A DNA stretch of 24,902 nucleotides. Source: Acanthaster planci. Its lineage: Eukaryota; Echinodermata; Asteroidea; Valvatida; Acanthasteridae. Position numbers and translations under genes: made by a program. Positions 12,301 to 17,318 of the stretch are shown here, piece by piece. Numbering within the stretch: position 1 is the first letter of the stretch; every line of letters starts with the position of its first letter. The notes under the pieces are model-generated. The model worked only from the letters and a program-made list of their open reading frames with translations, was not told where the DNA came from and did no database searches. The stretch covers positions 405,181 through 430,082 of the forward strand of contig NW_019091576.1 of the NCBI RefSeq assembly GCF_001949145.1. The letters run 5' to 3'.

Positions 12301-15300
12301 GAGTCCCAGGTAACGATCTCCCGAGACCAGCTGACCTTCGTGCGAGAGCTCAGACAAGGCGCTTTCCGCAAGCTGCTGCTTGCTAAGGCCGAGGGCATCG
12401 AACTGCCTGGCGTTGCTACGCCAGTGGTGGTTAAAACCACACAAGGTAGAATGCAAAACTTTAACAAGTATTTTTTTAATGAATGAATTATTTATGAACC
12501 CTTATAGACCTACCAGATCAGTTCAGTTTGATCAGCTGTCCAGAGCTGGGGGCGGAATCTACCCCACCATCGATTTTCCCCCCTGATATTACTGCAGTGC
12601 ACTTTTTTCCACCAGTCTAGCCTTGAGCTTTAGTAGGGACTCTTCGCAGTCATTTTGATAACAGTTATTCCAAAAATCGAATGAATCGTTCTCGTGCAGC
12701 GTGCATTATTTTTTGTCCGAGACGATTTCGCCAAAAATGTATACTTTTTCCACTGCGCTTCTCAATGCACACGTGCTGGCACCCATGCCTGAACTTCAGA
12801 TGTCCTTCCACATGTCATTTTTACAGATGAGAACGATCCCAGTGAGAAAGAAAGCCTGATGCAGGAGTTGATGTCAATGAAAGCGCTTACCAGCCACGCT
12901 AATATTGCAAGGCTTCTCGGGTACTGCGTCGACAAAGGTAGCAGTCCTGGTTATATTACACTTTGATTATATCAGCACAGACATGGTTTTATACCCGTTA
13001 GACCGCCACCAATGTTTTAGGAAATTAGGTATCCTTAAAATCGAATCTGTTTCTAAGTTGTGCGGCTTCTCTTAAGCACGAATCCCTCGTTGCCTATTTT
13101 GTATTTTATATGTATAAATGTTCAGTAGAATAGCAACCGGAGTGTATAATCTATGATAATTAATGATCGCTCTTACTTGTCAAAGAGCCTTGGGTGATCA
13201 GCATGAGCAATCTGCCTAATGTTAAGAAACGGTGTGAATTTACAGTCAACTTCATATACCGTATTTTTTTCAAAGTTAACAGCTTCCCTTTTAAATGGCT
13301 ATTTCTTGGGTTTTCTAGTGGCAAGGACGCGCACTTGACTCACGCTCTAGTATCATGAGAATCACAAATTGGAAGACAGGTGGGGCGTAACTTTATTAGG
13401 TTTTAGTATTAATCTAACGCAGATCCAGTATACGTAATCGTTGAAAATGTGGCACATGGGACGCTGAAGGAGCTCCTTACTGAGTACGCCGACCAGTCGG
13501 AGCAGGTGTATGATAACTTGGGGGGCGCTGCTAACATACCCCTCACTCCCAGGACTCTCCTCAGCATGGCCAAGGACGTGGCTGAAGGCATGGCTTTCCT
13601 GGCCTCAAACACGGTGAGATGCACCACACCACACCACACCGTCACCTCATCGCACTGCACCACACCACATTGAGCCATATTAAACCCGAAACAAACCACG
13701 AACTACATACTCCAATTCACATGACACTGCACAACAGAATGTGTACACATATGTGTACAATTTTCAGGTATATATATATAAATGTATATGTATAAATGTA
13801 CGTATGAATTTCTTATTATTAAAAAAAAATTCAACGATACCCAGATTATTACTTTGCTTTCAGTTTGTACGTGACTTCAGCGATACTTTATCGTGCGTAC
13901 ATTTTATTCTAGTGTCTTCACAAAGATCTTGAATCTTGCAACGTTTTCGTTGGTGAAGAAATGGTCTGCAAACTCCTTGATTTCGGATATGCCAAGGATG
14001 TCGCGCATTTGAGAAAGCATCAACACCAAAACCAGGTGGGCAGTGTTAACCTCTTTCTACGCAACAATTTTCTGATTTATAATGCTATTTACACAATATG
14101 ACCTCAGATTTCCATTTACGTGAAACTTGCACCAATCTTAGGCAAGCTGTAATCTATTGAAGATGTTACGCCCACACTGTAGCATTAGTTCCAACTATAG
14201 TTTGGCCCGTCCCAGCTACAGTTGGGCCCCTCCCAACCAGAGTGCTACAGTTGGGCCGGCCCAACTACAGCAGAGAGATCCTGTGTGAATTATGTGCCCA
14301 GTATGTGCCAAAGTCATACTGTTTACAAATGTCACGTCATTGGTCATAGGGCTAGATGAACAGATGAAATGCCACATTTAGATGAATTGTGTCAAGTGTA
14401 AGACACATTGACTTAGATAATGTTGAGACATTTTCCACAGACATTGGTCAACAATAGTTGGGCCAGCCCAACTGCAGCACTACAGTTGGGACTGTCCTAT
14501 AGTTGGGACTTAAGCTACAGTTGGGGCGTAACATATATAACACTTTGGCAGTGTATATTGTAAGAGTAATACACTGCAGAATGTGTGCGCTGCAAATTCA
14601 TCCGCCTAGAGCAGTGGCAGAATTTTCTGTAAATCACAGCATTTTATTTGTATTTAGGGTCTTGTCCCTTTGCGATGGATGGCGCTGGAGTCGGTCCTTG
14701 ATGACGTATACACCACAAAGAGTGACGTGTGGTCTTTTGGGATTCTACTTTGGGAGATGATTACTCTTGGTATGAACACATACAAGACAAAATACCGTCC
14801 GGCCAAAACGTACAACTTCAAATTAAATCAATTCTCTTGTTTATTATGCAAAATCAGTGACAATGAAAAGACATATAACATTTACATAAGTGATGACATT
14901 TCAAGTTCTATTAGTATTCTCTGGTCGTCTTGTGAACAATTTCGCCAAACATATTGCACAACCAAGGCTCTCCTTTCATAACCGTTTACAGGTGCCCGAC
15001 CATACCCTGCCCTGAATGCTAAGAAAGTGGTTACCAAGGTGAAGTCAGGGTACCGGATGCCCCATCCCAGCCACTGTCACGTGCAACTGTGAGTTCCTTT
15101 AACAGAATCAAATTCATAAGACTGTAACGAGGTTGACGCAACAACGGTGCAGTGACCATGCTGACACCTAAGAGGAGACCAATTTTAGCATGGATCTTTG
15201 TTACAGATTCTATTTATGATTCAGAGCCACACGATGATTCTAGTTATTATTTTCGTTAGAAATGGGCGATGATGAAGTCTGCAATGCTTCAGTCAACAGC

Positions 15301-16697
15301 TGTGCTGTAGGGAAAATTATATTTCGTTAGAAACAAATTAAAAACACAATTTGTTTTAAAAGATGACCTAACTTTTTGTTGTGTTTTGATATTACCATTT
15401 GTACTCCACCGCTTTTAATCTGTAATTTCCAGGCCAAAAATAGAGTGTCTAGTTTAAAGTTATTTTCCCTATTCAAAATTACCATGAAATAAATTTTCAC
15501 AAAACGTATCCGTTATCCATATCTTTTACAGTCCCCATGCAAATTTATCCACATATCCACAAAGAGAAACTCACCCACGTTTTAACATTGAAACATTTGC
15601 TCCTGGGCCACCAATCTATTTTGTCCTTGTGTCAGTAAAATTTAAATTGCTGTATGCCCCTTCTCTCAAGAAGATTTCGTTCAACCTGTTTCAGGTATCA
15701 ATTGATGCTGGAATGCTGGGCTAAGAATCCCGAAGCTCGACCGACCTTCGCGACCGTCAGTGAGACACTCGAAGGGCTAATGGGGAAAGCCAACGTGAGT
15801 AAGCGGTGAAGATTTTCTCTTCAATGATGGCACGCACTGCCCTTGAATATTATGAAATTGAACCGGCTTCTAATGGGCATTGCTGGCTCTTGCACTCTTA
15901 GTTTGACCGGTGTCTTTTTTGAACATCCATAAGCTTTGCCTGGTAGCGCAGAAATACGCCACCCCTTGAGCAGGAACATCCTTTACTATTTGAAAAGAGC
16001 CATGTTGGTGCGGAGTATTAATTTTGTTAGTAGAAACGCAACCGTCACGCCAATTTTTCAGAGTCGTTTATTAACAGCGAGGTGCCGTCGTTATACTAAA
16101 GGAGCTTGCATTGCTATAAAAATAACGCCCTCTCTTGTATACAATATGCCAGTCAGGTAGCGAAAGGTCCTTTCGCCTTTCACAAACCGATTGGCCTTCT
16201 TAGCTCCAACTCTCACCTTTTTGATCAAATGCGAGAAAACGATTCCTATCGAGGAGTTTCACGTTTATTTTGTTTATTTTGCCTGCCTCATCCCCTTTCA
16301 ATAATCTCCCTTTTTCAATTTGAATACGATTAATATATTTTACTTCACAATATATTGATGAAAGCAGTCATCACACCACTCCTGATTAACGTAGTATTCG
16401 TTTAACCTGATCCATTACCACTTTCAGAGAATAGGATACTTGTTCCTTGAATGAACATTCGATTGAAGTTTAACCGTAACAATCGTCAGAAAGAATAACA
16501 TGACTGATCTATTACTTCATTTACTTTTTGTCAGCCCCCATGGTTTCAACATGTCATTTTCAAATGTTTTTAATTTGTCATCTCGCACTTACGGTTGCCT
16601 CCCCCTTTAACTCCAGGAGTACATAGCTTTTGAGTCCTACCAGGCACACCTCTTCAAGACGGCGGTCTCAGGTGGTTCAGACTATGAAAAGATATAA
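180..16697 (+). CDS. Receptor tyrosine kinase, MAM-Ig4-FN3-TM-kinase (5' partial, 18 exons)
   Basis: Joined exons: 180-332, 1106-1321, 5451-5783, 6016-6342, 7706-8011, 8938-9216, 9699-9995, 10652-10771, 11004-11028, 11400-11461, 12233-12445, 12827-12937, 13423-13613, 13913-14035, 14658-14769, 14992-15088, 15695-15794, 16617-16697. All junctions are GT-AG and keep frame, giving 1047 visible residues and a stop. Domain order is MAM (about residues 1-122), four Ig-like domains (123-537), FN3 (538-636), one membrane span (about 640-667), juxtamembrane (668-728), tyrosine kinase (about 729-1020) and a 26-residue tail. The signal peptide and start of the MAM domain lie upstream of the window. The expected role is a plasma-membrane receptor that signals through tyrosine phosphorylation; the ligand is unknown. 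MAM, Ig and FN3 together are familiar from adhesion-type receptor phosphatases, and MAM also occurs in ALK/LTK kinases, but I do not recognise a vertebrate orthologue with this exact order. Kinase activity may be atypical (see findings). Confidence 0.9.
333..1105 (+). other. Gene 1 intron within the MAM domain
   Basis: 773 bp. I see no exon, repeat family or RNA gene beyond the C/A run near its 3' end. Open frames here on the minus strand (418-768, 948-1190) have no recognisable features. Confidence 0.7.
1049..1066 (+). repeat. C-run followed by A-run
   Basis: A run of C immediately followed by a run of A, 40 bp above the second MAM exon. It is prone to sequencing and replication slippage. 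A G-run of about ten bases occurs similarly near 4170. Confidence 0.8.
1106..1321 (+). CDS. Gene 1 exon: MAM domain, C-terminal part
   Basis: The acceptor is TTTCTCGCAG and the donor GTAGGA, phase 1 to phase 1. It continues directly from the previous exon (MG|TLNVYG), then has the typical V-F-x-R-S-G turn, a W-L-F strand, [20 protein letters not shown] and an ending DDLVASG. FEAVRG.GY.SDIAIDD is the most conserved block of MAM domains, so the family call is firm. Confidence 0.92.
1499..1667 (-). pseudogene. Penelope-like retroelement reverse transcriptase fragment
   Basis: On the minus strand, starting near 1667, the translation reads [18 protein letters not shown], then [16 protein letters not shown] and further on a VNYKR segment. 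This matches the pattern F-L-x-H-L-N...H-P-x-I-x-F-T-M-E...PFLDV.V...YRK of Penelope-like element reverse transcriptases just after the catalytic Asp-Asp block. It is a short 5'- and 3'-truncated piece in the second visible intron of gene 1, with no intact catalytic domain. The same frame runs upstream through a stop near 1690. A LINE-like RT is less likely given the wording of the motif. Confidence 0.65.
3374..3668. mobile_element. AT-rich foldback element / MITE
   Basis: The left arm (about 3374-3490) and right arm (about 3510-3668) are imperfect inverted copies. Paired blocks include CCCAATCGTACC with GGCACGATTGGG, TTTTCAACCTGACAC with GTGTCATCAGGCTGAAAG, and repeated AATTACTAATTCGTT with its complement. 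The core is dominated by AATTAGTAATTCGTT-type sequence. No coding capacity and no clear target duplication. Confidence 0.7.
5451..5783 (+). CDS. Gene 1 exon: Ig-like domain 1
   Basis: One complete Ig-like domain in one phase 1-1 exon. The B-strand Cys is in SFLCQV, the core Trp in FRWTVD and the F-strand Cys in VVQCHAQP. The start is set by phase: the AG at 5449-5450 leaves two bases and keeps frame, while the nearer AG at 5459-5460 would shift it. The donor AAG|GTGAGT is near consensus. It follows a 4.1-kb intron, so a further small exon inside that intron cannot be fully excluded. Confidence 0.88.
6016..6342 (+). CDS. Gene 1 exon: Ig-like domain 2
   Basis: A phase 1-1 exon after a long T-tract. 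The B-strand Cys is in AFFCTV, the Trp in IQWLLN, and the F-strand Cys in VKCVAS. The sequence SLYDSDG at the start and PSGG...D-T-x-x-SWTL-x-P-x-R-x-x-H in the second half are shared with the Ig exon of gene 2 (24015-24344). This is the main evidence that the two genes are paralogues. The donor is GTACAG. Confidence 0.9.
6343..7705 (+). other. Gene 1 intron carrying the hAT-like MITE
   Basis: 1.36 kb. Apart from the MITE at 6595-6941 it contains a low-complexity AACCC-rich run (6388-6460) and AT-rich DNA with no coding signal. Confidence 0.7.
6595..6941. mobile_element. hAT-like MITE with 8-bp target site duplication
   Basis: The ends are CAGTGTTGTAGTCGAGTAC and, inverted, CAGTGATGTAGTCGAGTAC (18 of 19 identical). 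Both are flanked by CCAGACAC (6587-6594 and 6942-6949), a perfect 8-bp duplication. The CAGTG start and 8-bp duplication are the hallmark of hAT transposons. Inner arms also pair over about 130 bp (for example GCATTTGATGGTA with TACCATCAAATGC). A subterminal motif, CGAGTACTTTCCRAGTAC, occurs at 6608 and 6742. The element is 347 bp, non-coding and non-autonomous. Confidence 0.9.
7706..8011 (+). CDS. Gene 1 exon: Ig-like domain 3
   Basis: A phase 1-1 exon, acceptor TTGTTTTCAG and donor GTAAGA. It opens with a PPDTPSITG strand common at Ig-domain starts, then the B-strand Cys (QLVCQAD), the core Trp (LVWST), a long C-to-E strand region ending FTSTLNF, and the F-strand Cys (MITCSVARG). Confidence 0.9.
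8012..8937 (+). other. Gene 1 intron carrying TIR element copy A
   Basis: 926 bp. The element at 8193-8358 is the only recognisable content; a 136-codon minus-strand frame (8234-8644) spans the element and is not a gene. Confidence 0.7.
8193..8358 (-). mobile_element. 166-bp TIR element, copy A
   Basis: The ends are inverted repeats: GCAAGAAATGGGACGGAG at the left and, inverted, GCAAGATGTGGGACGGAG at the right. The interior on the minus strand matches copy B at 22264-22436 along its length, for example CCAGACTATCGTTACC versus CCAGACTATTGTTACT and AGATGTCTGAAAAGAATTCC versus AGATGTCTGAAAGGAATTCC. It is either a MITE or a scattered satellite-like monomer. Confidence 0.75.
8938..9216 (+). CDS. 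Gene 1 exon: Ig-like domain 4 (I-set type)
   Basis: A phase 1-1 exon. It has [19 protein letters not shown], the core Trp in [27 protein letters not shown] and a final NVTV strand. The L-x-x-A/G-x-Y-x-C pattern is the best Ig signature of the four domains. Three N-glycosylation sequons are visible (NGS, NIS, NVT). The acceptor ACTCTAG has a weak pyrimidine tract, but phase and homology fix it. Confidence 0.93.
9217..9698 (+). other. Gene 1 intron between Ig 4 and FN3
   Basis: 482 bp; nothing recognisable. Confidence 0.7.
9699..9995 (+). CDS. Gene 1 exon: fibronectin type III domain
   Basis: A phase 1-1 exon. FN3 marks are a leading P-R-P, then S-L-T-I-A-W-T-P (conserved B-strand Trp), [22 protein letters not shown] with the conserved L-x-P-x-T-x-Y turn, and [10 protein letters not shown] with the A-x-N-x-x-G-x-S motif at strands F-G. 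This is the membrane-proximal ectodomain module. The donor is GTAAGT. Confidence 0.93.
9996..10651 (+). other. Gene 1 intron before the transmembrane exon
   Basis: 656 bp; no exon or repeat identified. Confidence 0.7.
10652..10771 (+). CDS. Gene 1 exon: transmembrane segment
   Basis: A phase 1-1 exon after AG at 10650-10651. It encodes a hydrophobic stretch of about 25 residues (roughly GYIAGMSVE followed by [16 protein letters not shown]), then a basic stop-transfer run, KWRITTK. This orients the preceding domains outside and the kinase inside. A glutamate lies within the outer half of the span. Confidence 0.88.
11004..11028 (+). CDS. Gene 1 micro-exon (juxtamembrane, 25 nt)
   Basis: The acceptor is TTCTTCTTTTCCAG and the donor GTAACT. 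It encodes only EKQQRASE plus part of an Arg codon. Its phases (1 in, 2 out) are what is needed to join 10652-10771 with the phase-2 exon at 11400, so it is required to keep frame. It is too short to detect by composition. Confidence 0.78.
11400..11461 (+). CDS. Gene 1 exon: juxtamembrane with YEIM
   Basis: A 62-nt exon, phase 2 in and phase 1 out, donor GTAAGT. It encodes a short polar stretch ending [15 protein letters not shown] fits the Y-x-x-M docking site for the PI3-kinase p85 SH2 domain. It lies about 30 residues inside the membrane. Confidence 0.8.
11462..12232 (+). other. Gene 1 intron before the kinase
   Basis: 771 bp. Contains dispersed repeat copy 1 (11784-11902) and a T-run in its acceptor tract. 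The shorter introns on either side (11029-11399, 12446-12826, 12938-13422) show nothing notable. Confidence 0.7.
11784..11902 (+). mobile_element. ~119-bp dispersed TIR repeat, copy 1
   Basis: It begins GGCCGTGTCCGAAACGG and ends with CCGATTTGGATGTAGCC, whose reverse complement GGCTACATCCAAATCGG is an imperfect match to the start. Copy 2 is at 19396-19501. Shared internal blocks include GGCTAGGT, GGGAAGACCYAGAC and GACAACMGATTYGGATG. It lies in the gene 1 intron 11462-12232. Confidence 0.65.
12233..12445 (+). CDS. Gene 1 exon: kinase N-lobe (glycine loop, ATP Lys)
   Basis: Acceptor: a run of T then GCAG. The exon carries TYDNIAES in the juxtamembrane region (tyrosine codon at 12286), then the first kinase strand [14 protein letters not shown]. 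The glycine loop is RQGAFR (12352-12369), so the first and third glycines of G-x-G-x-x-G are arginine. The ATP-binding Lys is in VVVKTT (codon 12433-12435). Phase 1-1. Confidence 0.9.
12827..12937 (+). CDS. Gene 1 exon: kinase helix C
   Basis: A phase 1-1 exon. The helix-C glutamate is present in LMQELMSM (codon 12865-12867), followed by the H-x-N-I-x-x-LLGYC strand ([11 protein letters not shown]) typical of receptor tyrosine kinases. The donor is GTAGCA. Confidence 0.92.
13423..13613 (+). CDS. Gene 1 exon: hinge, short kinase insert, helix E
   Basis: Phase 1 in, phase 0 out. The hinge strand is [18 protein letters not shown] short insert follows with EQVYDNLGG (tyrosine codon at 13509). 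Helix E is [17 protein letters not shown]. The insert is only about 20-25 residues, far shorter than in PDGF receptors. YDNL resembles the YDNI of the juxtamembrane exon. Confidence 0.92.
13617..13675 (+). repeat. CCACA-type short tandem repeat beside a splice donor
   Basis: Starting three bases after the donor of exon 13423-13613 there are degenerate CACCA/CCACA units (ACCACACCACACCACACC, then again ACCACACCACATT). It is seen directly, is likely to vary in length between individuals, and lies right next to the 5' splice site. Confidence 0.75.
13741..13805 (+). repeat. TA-rich simple repeat
   Basis: GTATATATATATAAATG and ATGTATAAATGTACGTATG form a TA/TG-rich low-complexity stretch in the intron before the catalytic-loop exon. 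Confidence 0.7.
13913..14035 (+). CDS. Gene 1 exon: catalytic loop and DFG
   Basis: A phase 0-0 exon of 41 codons. It has [10 protein letters not shown] (13913-13942), where receptor kinases usually have HRDLAARN. The catalytic Asp and Asn are kept, but the Arg before the Asp is Lys and the A-A-R triplet is E-S-C. DFG is intact (13979-13987), followed by Y-A-K-D-V and a His/Gln-rich activation loop with no tyrosine past DFG+1. Confidence 0.93.
14163..14534. mobile_element. 370-bp MITE with repeated ACAGTTGGGCC motifs
   Basis: The left end, ATGTTACGCCCACACTGTAG, pairs with the right end (inverted: ATGTTACGCCCCAACTGTAG). The pairing continues inward through TTAGTTCCAACTATAG and TTAAGTCCCAACTATAG. 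Each arm also contains its own small hairpin: CAGTTGGGCC-GGCCCAACT near 14244-14262 and AGTTGGGCC-AGCCCAACT near 14457-14475. It is non-coding and sits in the intron between the DFG exon and the P+1-loop exon of gene 1. Confidence 0.85.
14658..14769 (+). CDS. Gene 1 exon: P+1 loop and helix F
   Basis: Phase 0 in, phase 1 out. It has [10 protein letters not shown] (the APE-equivalent is ALE, as in MET-type kinases), [18 protein letters not shown] and ITLG. SDVWSFG with the conserved Asp and Gly is diagnostic for tyrosine kinases. Confidence 0.95.
14992..15088 (+). CDS. Gene 1 exon: kinase C-lobe (RPYPAL...YRMP)
   Basis: Phase 1 in, phase 2 out. It reads [20 protein letters not shown], then YRMPHPSHC, the usual helix-G and YRMP segment of receptor tyrosine kinases. 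The donor is GTGAGT. Confidence 0.92.
15089..16616 (+). other. Two gene 1 introns in the kinase C-lobe and tail region
   Basis: Introns 15089-15694 and 15795-16616 flank exon 15695-15794. Both are AT-rich with no recognised repeat or extra exon. Confidence 0.7.
15695..15794 (+). CDS. Gene 1 exon: kinase helices H-I ([12 protein letters not shown])
   Basis: Phase 2 in, phase 0 out. It has [20 protein letters not shown] with the invariant CW and the Arg of the RPTF motif, closing the kinase fold, then a helical [13 protein letters not shown]. The donor is GTGAGT. Confidence 0.95.
16617..16697 (+). CDS. Gene 1 last coding exon: C-terminal tail, stop TAA
   Basis: A phase-0 exon after the acceptor CCCCCTTTAACTCCAG. 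It encodes 26 residues starting EYIAFESYQ and ending GGSDYEKI, then TAA. The terminal DYEKI resembles the Src-family SH2 optimum pYEEI. The tail is short for a receptor tyrosine kinase. Confidence 0.88.
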   Translation, partial: EYIAFESYQAHLFKTAVSGGSDYEKI

Positions 16698-16827
16698 GTC
16701 CACACTAGAGTGTGAAATTCTACCATTGATATTGAAATACATTTTGTAATGTGTATGCGTTTAATGACCTGGACATTAAGAATCTTGCAAGTTTACCGGA
16801 AGCTACAGGCTGCTAAAAAATAGTAAT

Positions 16828-16903
16828 AATAAATTTCGCTTACATTTCATTTTCTGAGATAAACAATTAATAATTTATAGATAGAATATACTCGGCAAAT
16901 AAA
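16828..16903 (+). other. Candidate poly(A) signals of gene 1
   Basis: AATAAA occurs at 16828-16833 and 16898-16903, about 130 and 200 bp after the stop. The second is followed about 20 bp later by T-rich sequence. Either would end the transcript soon after the last coding exon. AATAAA is common by chance in AT-rich DNA. Confidence 0.4.
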
Positions 16904-17237
16904 AACAGTGTTCTTCAAAGCAGCTTTTTTTCAAAAGAGAATGCAACCAAAACACACCCATAATACAGCTAAAGAATAGGCTGAAAGTCTGATGTTGGAT
17001 ATTTTCTTTAAACAAATCATATGTTGGAGGAGAGGGGGTTGCGAAGGACTTGTCTAAGCAGTGTGCATTTATGTATGATTCATTTTTGGTTGATTGAAGT
17101 GCATTCATAGGCGCGCCTTGAAAACCTTTTTTATGTATTTCATGGTGCGATGTAATTATGACAGGATAGTATACAATATTGATTTTGTAGTCTTTTGTTG
17201 TATTTTAATTCTTTCTTCATTTTATTATGACAAAGAG

Positions 17238-17318
17238 AATCGATCTGTTAAACTCCTATCAGATTATGAGGAAGTAGCTTTGAAGAAAACAGATTCAAGT
17301 GCAGAAGTTACATTCTGA
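17238..17318 (+). CDS. Possible alternative or relic 3' exon (SDYEEV tail)
   Basis: After a pyrimidine-rich stretch and AG at 17236-17237, an open phase-0 segment encodes 26 residues containing LLSDYEEVALKKTDSS, then TGA. The preceding gene 1 exon (15695-15794) ends in phase 0, so it could splice here instead of to 16617. The SDYE core matches the GGSDYEKI tail of the ordinary last exon. It could be an alternative end of gene 1, a remnant of a duplicated tail, or chance; transcript evidence would decide. Confidence 0.3.
   Translation, partial: NRSVKLLSDYEEVALKKTDSSAEVTF

Noticed and set aside
14682-14690. ALE in place of APE as a sign of a dead kinase
   Set aside because: Active receptor kinases of the MET type also have MALES here, so it is not evidence of inactivity.
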